From Valencia hispanica (Eukaryota; Chordata; Actinopteri; Cyprinodontiformes; Valenciidae), in NCBI GenBank assembly GCA_963556495.2, contig OY747715.1, positions 1,952,739 through 2,016,738 of the forward strand: a stretch of DNA of 64,000 bases, in the 5' to 3' direction. Below the pieces are notes generated by a model. That model had not been told where the DNA came from. It saw nothing but the letters and a program-made list of their open reading frames with translations, and did no database searches. Shown here piece by piece: positions 12,700-24,254 of this stretch. Both the position numbers and the translations under genes were made by a program. Every line of letters begins with the position of its first letter. Position 1 is the stretch's first letter.

Positions 12700-12920
12700 C
12701 AGGGGTGTACAAAGTCAGTCCTAGAGGGCCGGTATCCTGCATGTTTTAGCTGTTTCCTGCTTCAGCACACCTGAATCAAATAATGGCTCGTAAGCAGAAC
12801 CTCTGCAGAACTTTGTCATGCTGAGGAGGTAGTTGGACCATTTGAATGAGCTGTTAGAGCAGAGATTCATCTAAAACTGGCAGGAAACCGGCCCTGGAGG
12901 CCTGGAGCTCAACACTACTG
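12700..12920. mobile_element. hAT-like MITE with 8-bp target-site duplication
   Basis: The 221-bp non-coding element starts CAGGGGTGTAC and ends with the imperfect inverse AACACTACTG. It is flanked on both sides by the same octamer CTCTAGAC (12692-12699 and 12921-12928), the 8-bp duplication typical of hAT. The interior (CTGCATGTTTTAGCTGTTTC, CACACCTGAATCAAA) is that of a common fish hAT-derived MITE. Confidence 0.85.
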
Positions 12921-12954
12921 CTCTAGACTCTCAATGGCCACATAAATAGAACCT

Positions 12955-13640
12955 TTAAAGGGGACATGTTCTGCAAATGTCCCTTTTTTCATCCTTTTTG
13001 TGTTGCTATTTGCCTCTTTTAACACTCCAAACACGAATAAAAAACATCCACCCACTTTATTTTGCCATTTTTTGCTGTCAGAAATCTTGTGCTTCTACAA
13101 GTCGTTTGAAAAAGTGCCTCATTGTGACGTCACAATAAGCGGAATCTGCATCTAAACGCCCATCAACGTGTTTTATAGTGAGGACCGATCCTGCCAAAAT
13201 TAAAATAAATAAATGCATTTGGAAATAGATCAATGTGTAAGTAAAATTGGAAGTAAATAAAAATATGAGGAAATAGAAAATAAAAAAATTATGTGTTTCC
13301 ACATTTATTTATTTATTCACTTACATATGTACTTACTTATTTACAATTGTATTTCCAAATGTATTTTATTATGTATTTATTTCCCTATTTATTAATTTTC
13401 AATTTTGGCAGGATCAGCGTCAAACCCGCTGTCTAGTAACAAGATGGGTGGGCGTGGTCTGCAACCCCTAATTTGCATAAAAGTGACAGAGCCTCTAAAC
13501 AGCTCATTCTGAAAGGGAGTGAAGTGATGAAGAACTGAGCTGCTGAGATCGTTTTATGTCTGAGAGATTTTATGCAAAGAACTTCATGAACATGTTTTGT
13601 ACGGACCATAGAGCTGTTAGAACTTGTTTAAAAAGGCAAG
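12955..13640 (+). repeat. dispersed composite repeat, copy A
   Basis: One of three copies in the window (B: 43690-42925 on the minus strand; C: 56040-56545). Shared landmarks include AACACTCCAAACA, ATTGTGACGTCAC, an AT-rich palindromic centre, GGTGGGCGTGGTC, AATTTGCATAAAAGTGACAG and GCTCATTCTGAAAGG. No coding capacity. Class unknown; ends not precisely defined. Confidence 0.7.
13187..13415. mobile_element. palindromic AT-rich MITE inside copy A
   Basis: The ends are exact inverse copies: GATCCTGCCAAAATT at the left and AATTTTGGCAGGATC at the right. Subterminal matches (GCATTTGGAAAT against ATTTCCAAATGT) continue inward. The interior is rich in AAATAAATA. The same core lies in copies B and C, so it moves with the larger repeat or was inserted before that repeat spread. 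Confidence 0.65.
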
Positions 13641-14029
13641 ATAACAGTTGTGTGCCTAAACATAATTTATCAGTCAAATTAAACCAGTACTTATTTGAAT
13701 AAAATTCCATCATGATGAAAAGACGTTTATTTTTTAATTTTAAGAAGTAGATATTTATTATTTTAAGAGTTTGTTAAAGATAGTGTTATCAGTACATTCT
13801 GCCACAATCGGCCCTTTTAGGACTTTCATGATCTTAATGTCGCCTGAAACAGAAACGAGTGCGACACTCCTGCTGTAAAAGGTTCCAGAGGAAAAAATCC
13901 AAATATGTTTAACCTATAGAGAAGAACTGAATGATCGTCACGTTCTTCTGAGCCCTGACCGACACCAGGAACATGGATCCTATCAGAACCGGCTCTGAAT
14001 TCCTGGTTGCCAGAGAATAGATTTTAATA

Positions 14030-14335
14030 TTCTGGTTTTGTTCCATAAATCCCTGAATGATTTTGGGCTGAAACGCACCCATTTGATCTGGTTTTTAATG
14101 CAGGTTTATTTGATTATCTCAGTTTTTATTATCTATTGAGATTGTGTTTTTTAAACCTATGTTGTTTTATCTATTACTGTGTTTGTATTTACATTTTATT
14201 CCTACTATTTTACCTCATTTTATTGGTTGTTTGTTACTGCTTGTGTTTTCTGTCTTGTTCAGCACTTTTGGGGCAGCTTGTGTTACTGTAAATGTGCATT
14301 AGAAATAAACTTGACCTTGACCTTTGACCTGGACA
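14030..14335 (+). repeat. probable LINE 3' end fragment
   Basis: Text such as GTTCCATAAATCCCTGAATG and a tail of CTTGACCTTGACCTTTGACC after AGAAATAAA resemble a degenerate LINE 3' end. No open frame. Low certainty. Confidence 0.35.
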
Positions 14336-14562
14336 TTTCTGAGTTTCTGGTTTAATGGCCTTCAGAGACCTGCTGACTCAGTTCCCAGAACCAGAACCAA
14401 ACAGGGTGAGGCAGCATTTAGTTCCTCTGCTGCTCAGATCTGGAACAAAGAATGTTCAGAGAACCTTTGAATCTGGACTGAAAACATTTATTAAATAAAT
14501 TTTAAAATAAACAATTTAAATTAAAAAAATAAATGTATTAATAAATACATAAATTAGATGAC

Positions 14563-15335
14563 TCTGCAATTGTCGGGTGTATCAGAGATGGACAAGAAGC
14601 TGAATCCAGAGAGCTGGTGGACCGCTTTGTGACATGGTGTGGAAACAATCGTCTCACCTTGAATGTGAACAAAACAAAGGAGATGATTGTAGATTTCAGA
14701 AGAAACAGGGATAAGTCAAACACTGTTTCCATCATGGGAGAAGAAGTGGAGGTGGTTGAGGAGTATAAATACCTCGGAGTTCACCTGGACAACAGACTGG
14801 ACTGGAGACTGAACAGTGAAACCGTCTACAAGAAGGGACAGTGCAGACTGGACTTCTGGAGGAAGCTTAGGTCCTTCAAGGTTTGCAGCAAGATGCTGCA
14901 GATCTTCTACAAGTCTGTTGTGGAGAGTGTAATCTCTTCAGCCGTCATCTGTTGGGGTAGCAGCATCAGAACCAGGGATTTAAAAAGGCTCAACAACCTG
15001 ATAAAGAAGGTTCTGGTTCTGTTCTGGTTCTGTTCTTGGGACGACTGTGGAAAATCTGGAGATGATGATGCAAAGAAGGATTCTTCATAAAATCAAAAAA
15101 AATGATGGACAACCCTGAGCATTCTCTTCATTAGACAGTCATACAACAACAGAGCGTCTTCAGTCAGAGGCTTCTTCAGTTTCGCTGCAACACAGACCGC
15201 TACAGGAAATCGTTCCTGCCCACAGCCATCATCATCTACAACAACTCCTTAAAGAATTAATTATATGAGCTACACCAACACTTCATTTCCCTCTGGGATC
15301 AATAAAGTTTTTTTGAATTGAATTTTATTTACAGC
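14563..15335 (+). mobile_element. L2-clade LINE, 5'-truncated 3' end
   Basis: The open frame from 14617 to 15090 encodes the end of a reverse transcriptase and beyond: FVTWCGNNRLTLNVNKTKEM, then EYKYLGVHLDNRLDW and VICWGSSIR. The usual upstream YADD is absent, so the copy is 5'-truncated. A frameshift and a stop follow at about 15,020-15,090. The 3' end has TCCCTCTGGGATCAATAAAG and a TTGAATTGAATT tail typical of fish L2. Dead copy. Confidence 0.85.
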
Positions 15336-15469
15336 AGCTTTGGATAAAAGAACTGAACTGACGAACTGTTCGTTTCTTTTATGCTGTCATGTTTTCTTCC
15401 TGTTCTTTCTTTGACCTCCTGTAGATGACCCTGGGCGACCTCAGGGTTGGTTCTCCACCACATGTTAGC

Positions 15470-15662
15470 TTGACAACAGTGTGTCCTGTGGACAGATCTT
15501 GCCACCTGAGCCGAGGGACTCAGCAGCTCCTCCAGAGTCACCATGGCCCTCTCGGCTGCTTCTCTGCTTCTCCTGTTTGTCTCTTATATAAAAACCTAAT
15601 AAAATACACTAAGTTTGATGTGACAGAGGAGGGGGTGTGAATACTTTAACGAGTCACTGTAT
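15470..15662 (-). mobile_element. Tc1-like transposon remnant (N-terminal transposase piece and end)
   Basis: Minus-strand translation gives MVTLEELLSPSAQVARSVHR, matching the helix-turn-helix region of fish Tc1 transposases. The end at 15583-15662 (CCTAATAAAATACACTAAGT and GTGTGAATACTTTAACGAGT) looks like the element terminus. Most of the element is missing. Confidence 0.75.
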
Positions 15663-16206
15663 TCATGTTGAGCCCAAAACTTGAAGTATTCCTGCTTGTT
15701 TTCTATGAGAACCTTTGAACATAACAGATATAATAGATCAAATCTATAACTGCAGCTTGGTGATGCTGCAGGCTGGAGGGCGACAGTTGCAGGTGTTCGG
15801 TTACCTGATCCCACGCAGAGCACCGATCAGCCCCCTCCCGTATAACAGCACTGATCCGTCGGTTGCCTCAGACGCTGTTGTTTTGACTTCCCTCTCCTTA
15901 AAGGCACCGCAGGGCGGAGATTACTGCTGCACACCTCCAACCTCCAACCGCCACCAGCCTGAGAGGATCAGAGCCGAGAAGTGATCAGATAAAGAGTCCG
16001 TTGAAATAAATGATCTCTCTGTGTGTCTCATGTTTTATCTTTAAATCCATCCTATGAAACCTAGATGATGACAGAACATTTATTACAGGTCAGTTTGTGT
16101 GTTTTAACCTGAGCACAAAGATAAAATGGAAGTATTTGATCATCCTGAACAAAAATCCAGCAGCAACTGAAAACTAAAGGCAAAGGGTTCAACAGCTGGA
16201 TCTACA
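15663..16206. other. intergenic, nothing recognised
   Basis: Includes an open frame at 15715-15984 without recognisable motifs or splice context. I see no gene or element here. Confidence 0.4.
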
Positions 16207-16785
16207 TTAGGTCTCTTGGTCCTCCACAGAGTTCCTGGTCCTCTGTGGACTTCCTGGTCCTCCACAGAGTTCCTGGTCCTCTGTGGACTTCCTGGTCCTC
16301 CACAGAGTTCCCGGTCCTCCACGGACTTCCCGGTCCTCCACAGAGTTCCTGGTCCTCCACAGAGTTCCAGGTCTTCCACAGACTTCCTGTTCCTCCACAG
16401 AGTTCCTGGTCCTCCACAGAGTTCCCGGTCCTCCACAGAGTTCCTGGTCCTCCACAGAGTTCCCGGTCCTCCACAGAGTTCCCGGTCCTCCACAGAGTTC
16501 CTGGTCCTCCACAGAGTTCCTGGTCTTCCACAGACTTCCTGTTCCTCCACAGAGTTCCTGGTCCTCCACAGAGTTCCCGGTCCTCCACGGACTTCCCGGT
16601 CCTCCACAGAGTTCCTGGTCCTCCACAGAGTTCCTGGTCCTCCACGGACTTCCCGGTCCTCCACGGACTTCCTGGTCTTCCACGGACTTCCTGGTCCTCC
16701 ACAGAGTTCCTGGTCCTCCACGGACTTCCTGGTTCTCCACGGACTTCCTGGTCCTCTACGGAGTTCCTGGTCCTCTGCGGCAGGA
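16207..16785. repeat. 19-bp minisatellite, about 30 copies
   Basis: The unit is like TTCCTGGTCCTCCACAGAG, with variants CACGGAC/CACAGAG and CTGGT/CCGGT. Since 57 is 3 times 19, all six frames stay open and repeat every 19 residues; these frames are not genes. Confidence 0.95.
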
Positions 16786-17012
16786 ATCCTCACATCTCTG
16801 ATGTCTGATCAGTTTATACACACAATAAATAAAGGAAGAAGACGACACTGCAGCACACAGAAAGTGAGGGAAATCTGTCCCTGTAAAGAATGAGTGGGTT
16901 GTATGGAGTAGCTCTGAGCAGTCAGTATGTTCCAGAGTGAGCTAAGTTTGGAGTAAAATCTGCACTCATCCTCAACCTTTAATCCTTTTATCACATTTTA
17001 AACCTCAGAGTT

Positions 17013-17130
17013 CATGTTGGGGTTTTAGGTGACAGACCACCATAAAGTGATGCATCATCATGAAGCTGAAGGAAATACAGACAAAATCTGAAAAGTGTGG
17101 CATGCCTTTGTATTTGAATTGATAGAGTCG
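17013..17130. mobile_element. Tc1-like terminal fragment
   Basis: GGTGACAGACCACCATAAAG, then AATCTGAAAAGTGTGGCATG and CCTTTGTATTTGAATTGA match the terminal region of the fish Tc1-like family seen at 40500-42420. Only about 120 bp is left. Confidence 0.6.
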
Positions 17131-19046
17131 AGAGGCTAAACAGCACCTAAATGAACATCGTACAGGCTCCGAATATCTGCTGGTTCCCTCTGAAATGAAC
17201 AGCAGTTTTATTCTGCTGCAAGTGACCAGAACCAGAACCAGAACCAGTGGTTAGGTTCCACCTCTGATCACCGATCTCCCAACAAGTTCTCAGAGTTACG
17301 ACACGTGTCTTCTGCAGCTGAGGGAACTTCATGACCAAACATCTGAGCTAACCCTCTAAGACCGGACAGCGCTTGGGTTCTCTGTCACTGGTTTGGACGT
17401 TCTCCAGTTTGGACTCGGAACCAGTAGATGCTGGTTGATGACGATGAGGAATGAAGCACAGGACTCCAAGAAGATGGGAAATACAAAGAAAGGTGATAAA
17501 AACCATTTCTGGTTCTGAGTCGGTTGGGTCTGCTTGTTCCACCAATCAGGAGATGGAACTCCATCATATCTATCAAAGAGTTTCACAGCAGATTTATGAA
17601 AAATGTTCCTTCTTTTCTGCTCCACGTTATTTTATATTTAAACATAAAAATATTCAACCGAATAAAAGCCGTTTAGTTTTCAGCATTTATGTTTTGATCA
17701 TTTCTAGATGGAAAGAAAATGAGATCAATGAGTTCAACCTTCTGGAGTCAAGCTGCAGATGGTTTCCATAGAAACAATACAACAACAGCCTGAAAAGATC
17801 TCGATCAGATGGGATGTTTTTACCAAAAATCTTTTTATTATTTAGACGAAGAAGCTTTAGATCACGACGTCCATCTGAAAAAGGCGGAATAGAAAAGAGT
17901 TCAGAGTCCAGGTCAAACGAGCCATCCCTCCAAATCCCTAAAGGTTTTCTACTTTCAACTTGTTCTAACAAACTTGACTTTCAGTAAAACAAAACTAAAC
18001 TAATTGGTGTCGTCATTTTCCTTCCTGCTCTTTGCTCCAAAATCCAGTTAAAGCGATAAACACTGATGGTGATTTTAAAAGCTCCAAACCAGCTTTAAAA
18101 GTCGTATCAATCCATCAAATGAATTCATAAAACACGATTAAAATAATTTAGAACTCACTCTGATTAAAAGCCAAAGAATAAAAGCAGCTTTTTAAAATGT
18201 CTGATGTTGAGGAGGACAGCTGGGAGCGTTTGGTCTGCAGGCCTCACTGATCTGGAGGGAGAGGATTGGTTCAGGAAACCAGAAAGGTGCGACGCTGCTA
18301 ACCCGCGCAGTAAAAACATCCTAAAAACGAGCATTAATAAAAAGCTGCTGTCAAAGTTCAAATTACTGTCAAAATTGACTCCTAACTTCATTGTAAAGGG
18401 TTGTTAATAAATCTCTCAGGGACCACAAGCCATCCAGGCCTTAACATCCTCCAATCAATCTAATGAAATCTTCAGATTTCCCTCAGATTTACGTTTCAGC
18501 TGCAGCTAAATCATCTGCGTGACAATGAAACGATCAGCCATGTTTTTAGAGATGGAGCTCAGCTTCAGACTCACTGATCCCAGTTCTGTGCAGCAGAAAC
18601 CAGTAAAATCTGATCCGGAGGAACTCTGGAACCTCGACTCCCTCAGAGAAGATTTCAGACGTTCTTCACTGAAACGTGCTCTACCAGCGTATGGTTCTGG
18701 TTCTATTCCGATTCCTGGAGGTTCTGACTGATGGTGTCAGATAACCACGTCGTCAGGAAGTCAATCCGATCCGGCTTTAACTTTCATCCCTGGAAACATA
18801 AACAACAGGAATCATGTGGGAATAAAACGCTCCACTGAATGTCTGGATGCTGAGTGATCACATTTAACTATTTATCAGTAAATAGTCTAACAATCCATCA
18901 AACCAATCAGAAGAATGTATTCTTTATTTCTTTAATAATTTTATATTTTCTCATATTTAAAATTTAATATAGGTGAAAAAATCACAAATAAGTTGAAGTC
19001 TAAGATGAACCGAGGATTAGATTCATTACGAGTTCACTAGTGTGAG
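17131..19046. other. intergenic, nothing recognised
   Basis: AT-rich, low-information sequence with short open frames only. No splice-consistent coding segments, RNA genes or known repeats were identified. Confidence 0.4.
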
Positions 19047-19756
19047 TATCAGGCTCCTCTCCTGTGGAACCAGCTCCCAGCTTTAGTCCGTGAGGCAGAC
19101 ACTCTGTTTACTTTTAAGGCCAGGCTTAAAACTTTCCTTTTTGATAAAGCTTATAGTTAGAGTGGCTTAGGTCATCCTGAGCTATCTCTGTAGTTATGCT
19201 GCTATAGGCTTAGACTGCTGGAGGACAGACTGACCAATTTTCTTCACTCTGATACTTTTCTCTCCTACTACTCTCCAGTTGTATTACAGTACATTCTTTT
19301 ATTTCGACTGTTAACTTTGTTTTCTCTCAGTGTTTTTCTCTCCATAGAAGATATACCTGGTCTGGTATCCTGCTTGGCTGCAATGCCCTGTTGGACGGGG
19401 GGCATCGACTGGGATGATGCTCCCAGTAACTGAACATCCACTGTGTCCTGTTATCAACTTTTTACTTTCTGTAACATAGAAAGTTCTCTTATATCAGATC
19501 TTCTGTTCCTTCTGTGTCTCTGCTCTGTCTTCTCAAACCCCCAGACGGTCGTGGCAGATGGCCGCTCCTACTGAGCCTGGTTCTGTTGGAGGTTTCTTCC
19601 TGTTAAAGGGGAGTTTTTCCTCTCCACCGTCGCTACATGCTTGCTCAGTATGAGGGATTGCTGAAGGATTGCTGTGGTTGGAAAGTCTGCATCAACGGGG
19701 CCCAACCTCACGCCAATGACTGACGCAATCTGCTGGGATTCCTTAAATAGGAAACT
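19047..19756 (+). mobile_element. Rex1-like LINE, 3' end copy 1
   Basis: It begins with the reverse-transcriptase C-terminal motif APLLWNQLPALVREADTLF and runs into the 3' UTR (GAAGATATACCTGGTCTGGT, GGTTTCTTCCTGTTAAAGG). It is nearly identical to 28095-28715 over long stretches. It breaks at GGAAACTTT, exactly where the 18-bp array begins, and lacks the normal LINE tail. Confidence 0.8.
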
Positions 19757-20872
19757 TTTATCATGGTATGGGGGAGTATCATGGTATGGGGTAGTATCAT
19801 GGTATGGGGAGTATCATGGTATGGGTGAGTATCATGGTATGGAGTAGTATCATGGTATGGGTGAGTATCATGGTATGGGGGAGTATCATGGTATGGGGGA
19901 GTATCATGGTACGGGATAGTATCATGGTATGGGGAGTATCATGGTATGGGTGAGTATCATGGTATGGGGGAGTATCATGGTATGGGGGAGTATCATGGTA
20001 CGGGATAGTATCATGGTATGGGGGAGTATCATGGTATGGGGGAGTATCATGGTATGGGGTAGTATCATGGTATGGGGGAGTATCATGGTATGGGATAGTA
20101 TCATGGTATGGGGTAGTATCATGGTATGGGATAGTATCATGGTATGGGGGAGTATCATGGTATGGAGTAGTATCATGGTATGGGGGAGTATCATGGTATG
20201 GAGTAGTATCATGGTATGGGGGAGTATCATGGTATGGGGGAGTATCATGGTATGGGGTAGTATCATGGTATGGGGGAGTATCATGGTATGGGGGAGTATC
20301 ATGGTATGGGTGAGTATCATGGTATGGGGGAGTATCATGGTATGGGGGAGTATCATGGTATGGGGGAGTATCATGGTATGGGGTAGTATCATGGTATGGG
20401 GGAGTATCATGGTATGGGGGAGTATCATGGTATGGGGTAGTATCATGGTATGGGGGAGTATCATGGTATGGGGTAGTATCATGGTATGGGGGAGTATCAT
20501 GGCATGGGGGAGTATCATGGTATGGGGGAGTATCATGGCATGGGGGAGTATCATGGTATGGGGGAGTATCATGGTATGGGGAAGTATCATGGTATGGGGG
20601 AGTATCATGGTATGGGGGAGTCTCATGGTATGGGGGAGTATCATGGTATGGGGTAGTATCATGGCATGGGGGAGTATCATGGTATGGGGGAGTATCATGG
20701 TATGGGGGAGTATCATGGCATGGGGGAGTATCATGGTATGGGGTAGTATCATGGTATGGGGGAGTATCATGGTATGGGGTAGTATCATGGTATGGGGGAG
20801 TATCATGGTATGGGATAGTATCATGGTATGGGGGAGTATCATGGTATGGGATAGTATCATGGTATGGGGTAA
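19757..20872. repeat. 18-bp minisatellite, about 62 copies
   Basis: The unit is TATCATGGTATGGGGGAG with GGGGTAG, GGATAG, GGTGAG and GGCATGG variants. Long frames on both strands (PYHDTP and MVWGSI repeats) are artefacts of a period divisible by 3. The array begins directly at the broken end of LINE copy 1. Confidence 0.95.
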
Positions 20873-20940
20873 TGGTTTCATTAATGCAGACGGTTCCAGC
20901 AAACATTCAGGAGCAAAATCTGCTGCCTCTGTGTTACTTT

Positions 20941-21155
20941 GACTAAGACTTGACATTTAAATCCCATATTAAACAGGTTTCTATGATTTCCTTCTTTCAC
21001 CTCCGGAATATTGCTAAAATTAGAAACATCCTGTCCAGGAGTGATGCTGAGAAACTAGTCCATGCATTTGTTACCTCAAGGCTGGACTACTGTAATTCTT
21101 TACTATCAGGAAGTCAACAAAATGCCATTAAAAGCCTTCAGTTGATCCAATAAAT
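20941..21155 (+). mobile_element. Rex1-like LINE fragment, copy 2
   Basis: Encodes the segment FFHLRNIAKIRNILSRSDAE through LDYCNSLLSGS and stops at GATCCAATAAATC. It is about 98% like 27624-27834 by eye. In the intact element this segment lies upstream of what is found at 19047-19756, so the two pieces are in permuted order around the array. Confidence 0.8.
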
Positions 21156-21730
21156 CTCAGCCTGGAGCTCTACTGGGAGAAGTAATGGGAACATTACAGA
21201 GTAGGAGAATCATCAGGCTGGAATACAGGAACTTCAGTCCTCTAGAGCCAAACATCTGGGAATCCACATAGACCTCAAGCTCCTGAAACAAGAAATATTA
21301 ATGCTGACACAACTACAGATATTGTGTTTTTGTTGAATTCATGATGGAAAACATCGAATTATAAGCAAGGAGGTGGTCCAACGTGTCTGATATGGTTCCG
21401 TAATTATAAGTTATTATTGTATTTACGTTTTATTTCTTTTATCACTTTCATCAAATCGGATGAAATGCTTTTTTGTAACTCATGATGAACAAACCTGATC
21501 TGATCAGGGAAATATTTAATCCCTTAGGAGATAATCTGATAACAGAGAAGAGGATCTGTAGCGGTTCTGTTTGAGGGGAACGTCTGGTTTCAGGCTGAAT
21601 CAGCTCCTCTCTTTAACGTCTCAAACTGTTGGCATACCTCCCCATCAGATCCTAGGGCCCTCATCCGCCTGGGGCACAAATTCTACCTGTTCTTATTCAA
21701 ATCGCCCCTCGCCCCGCCGCCCTTCCTAGG
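21156..21730. other. intergenic upstream of foxi
   Basis: No coding segment. The last 100 bp become GC-rich (CCTCGCCCCGCCGCCC) and lead into the foxi promoter. Confidence 0.5.
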
Positions 21731-21731
21731 A

Positions 21732-21772
21732 GCCAATCGGCTGCCCTGTGGGCGGGGCTGCAGGCTATAAGA
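21732..21772 (+). promoter_or_regulatory. foxi core promoter: CCAAT box, GC box, TATA box
   Basis: GCCAATCGG at about 21731-21739, GGGCGGGGC at 21750-21758 and TATAAGA at 21766-21772 lie in the usual order. The TATA box is only 33 bp from the ATG at 21805, so initiation about 30 bp downstream would leave a leader of roughly 10 nt. Confidence 0.65.
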
Positions 21773-21804
21773 GTCCCAGGGGAGCAGCAGGTGTAACAGA
21801 CATC

Positions 21805-22913
21805 ATGGCGTCCTTCGTCCTGGATCAGACTCTCACCTCCCCCCAGCAGGAGCTGCCCTCTCTGGGCCTGGACGAGTCCGACTTCAGCATGTACAGTCCT
21901 CCTCCTGGGGGCGCTCCGTCTCCGTGGCTCCCGCCTTCGCCCTACGGGACACAGGACCGGGGCCCGGCCCCCGGAGGCCCCCCAGGGATCCTCCCGGTGC
22001 TCCGGTCCTTCTTCCCTCACCTCCTGGGCCTCCCTGGCGCCTCCTGGTTCTCCTCGGATGACATGCTGGGCCTGGTCCGACCCCCCTACTCCTACTCGGC
22101 CCTCATCGCCATGGCGATTCAGAGCTCGCCCAATCAGAGGCTGACTCTCAGCCAGATCTACCGCTACGTCTCCGACAACTTCCCGTTCTACGGCCGGAAC
22201 AAGGCGGGCTGGCAGAACTCCATCCGCCACAACCTGTCGCTCAACGACTGCTTCCAGAAGGTTCCCCGGGACGAAGACGACCCGGGTCAGAGCTGCTCCT
22301 CATCCTCACCTTCTTCTTCTTGTTCCACCTGAATGACATCACAGCCTTTAACCTTCCTCCTCCTCCTCTTCATCCTGCAGGTAAAGGGAACTACTGGATT
22401 CTGGACCCAAACTGTGAGAAAATGTTCGACAACGGAAACTTCCGCCGGAAGAGGAAGAGGAAGTCTGATGCCACTGTCAGGAAACAGTCATCACCATCGC
22501 CATCGACGGAGCCCAGCTCCAAGCGTCCCAGCATGCATTGCAGCAGCTACGTCCCTCCTCCTCCTCAGACCATCTCCTCCTACTGCTCCTCGTTGAACAT
22601 CCCGGTTCCTGAGCACGCCTCCCCTCCTCTTCCTCCTCTTCCTCCTCTTCCTCAGGGACACTCTTCCTCCTTCTCGCCCGGTGCTGTGGTGCCTCAGTGG
22701 GACGCCTGCAGCTCCTCTCCTCCTCCTCCTCCTCTCTTCCCCTCCTCTCAGTGGACTCCTCCTCCCATCTCTTCCCTGGCCGACCAACAGGCCTCCTCTC
22801 CTCTGTTCCACGTGGAGCTGCAGGCGCCGTTGGGTCCGGATCCCGGGTTCTCCGGGTTCTCTGGGTTCTTCAACGATGCTCTGGCGCTCAACTCTCTGCT
22901 CCTCCAGCAATGA
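21805..22913 (+). CDS. foxi1: forkhead box I transcription factor
   Basis: Two exons, 21805-22285 and 22381-22913 (337 residues). The intron is only 95 bp, with donor GTCAGA, and splits the Gly codon of DEDDPG/KGNYW, the position I recall for FOXI genes. The N-terminus is acidic/proline-rich. The forkhead domain starts [17 protein letters not shown] (residue about 92) and has the recognition-helix motif [15 protein letters not shown]. It ends with [20 protein letters not shown], a FOXI hallmark including a basic nuclear-localisation stretch. The C-terminal half is Ser/Pro-rich and ends in a hydrophobic NSLLLQQ tail. FOXI factors control ionocyte, otic and pharyngeal development. The class is clear; the paralogue number is inferred from the nearby lcp2 and is less certain. 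A CCAAT/GC/TATA promoter lies just upstream. Confidence 0.92.
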
Positions 22914-23024
22914 AACAGACTGATGAGCTACACTTTTCATATTTATCCATGAAGATTGCATTAAATCTGAAAATAAGATGCTGAACTTTGGAAAATTTTT
23001 ATCTGAAATTATTTCTGGTTTTGG

Positions 23025-23030
23025 AATAAA
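23025..23030 (+). terminator. foxi polyadenylation signal
   Basis: AATAAA, 112 bp past the foxi stop, followed by A-rich and then T-rich sequence at 23050. Confidence 0.6.
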
Positions 23031-23126
23031 AAAAGTAAACAAATGAGGTGATTTTTCTTCTTTTTTTTCAAAGATTCATAACAGACAGACAGAAAATGTC
23101 ATTACAAACAGTTTTTATGTTCCATT

Positions 23127-23312
23127 TCCATCCATCCATTTTCTTCCGCCTATCCGGGGTCGGGTCGCGGGGGCAGCAGCCTAAGCAAAGAGACCCAGAC
23201 TTCCCTCTCCCAGCCACTTGTTCCAGCTCCTCGGGAGGAACCCCAGGGCGCTCCCAGGCCAGCCGAGAAACATCGTCCCTCCAGCGTGTCCTGGGCCTTC
23301 CCCTGGGTTTTT
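23127..23312 (-). mobile_element. RTE-type (Rex3-like) LINE 3' end, antisense
   Basis: TCCATCCATCCATT (the inverse of a GATG-type tail) is followed by the fish RTE text CAGCTCCTCGGGAGGAACCC and CTCCAGCGTGTCCTGGGCCT. About 185 bp. Another short TCCATCCATCCAG tail lies at 24492. Confidence 0.6.
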
Positions 23313-23569
23313 TTTTTATTATGCATGAATAAATAGGCTTATATTGGAGGTTAATCCTCTAACAACCAGATCAGAGTATTATCTGCAGCAGAACCAACAG
23401 CAGGTGGACTTTTATGACTTTTCATGTTCTTACTGTGCTTTTAAAGCCAGATGTGTTATATACTGTTAGTTACTGTAAATAAAGTGTCAGTTTGCCTCAA
23501 AACTGCATGTTTAAATCTGCAGCTTACATTTCTGTCAAATCTGACTCCCGTCACACTGGTTCCACTGCA

Positions 23570-24190
23570 GGGGGGATTATCCTCCTGCAGAGCTGCTCCA
23601 CTTCAGCATGTTTTCATTCAAGATAAAGGAAAAAGTCGCCGTCCAAGAAATTACTTAAGAGTGAAAAAGTATTTTGTATAAAGGCTACTCAAGTGCTGAG
23701 TAAGAATATCATTTTAAAGGCAAATTCTGGTATTTTAATAAGTAAAATAAAAATAATAAAAATAATATAAATAACTGACAACAAAATAACAAATTCAGTC
23801 AGAAATAAAGCGCTTCTGATTGATTTTCTTTCAACATGAAACTTATTAAACTAACATTCACAGTAATAAATATATTAAATAGCTAGAGCAGGTCAAAGTA
23901 CTTCCAGAGACAGAGATAGAAAAAAAAGCTGGTGTAGAAAAAAGAGGTTTCACTCTGACACAAACTGTAGGTCTGTGTCTCTCTGCTGCATTTTAGCTAA
24001 AAACATGTTTGTTCTTCCTTCAGTGAAGTTACTCAGCGGCTCGAGCATCCAGAAATTTTACTCCAGTAAGAGTAGCGGCACTTCATAAAAATATTACTCG
24101 AGTAAAAGTAAAAAGTATGGGGCGATAAAACTACTTCTAAAAGAATTTTTTCCCCCAATAGGATCCTAAAGTAACTGAGTTACTCCCCAG
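23570..24190. repeat. dispersed fish repeat, first of two direct copies
   Basis: Carries ACTCAAGTGCTGAGTAA and GAGTAAAAGTAAAAAGTATG. The next 0.7 kb (24255-24970) repeats the same order of landmarks with about 75-80% similarity by eye. Non-coding. Confidence 0.55.
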
Positions 24191-24254
24191 CTCTGCTCTA
24201 GTGTCACCCAGTAAGGTGAACCTCCACTGCTTTCTGGAGAAAAGCTCCTGGTGG

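Noticed and set aside
17687..17971. 94-codon minus frame
   Set aside because: No recognisable domain, no splice context, composition like surrounding intergenic DNA.
19797..20956. Repeat proteins (PYHDTP; MVWGSI) on both strands
   Set aside because: 18-bp minisatellite; both strands and several frames are equally open.
21697..22230. Minus-strand 177-codon frame opposite foxi exon 1
   Set aside because: Shadow of GC-rich coding sequence; no family features.
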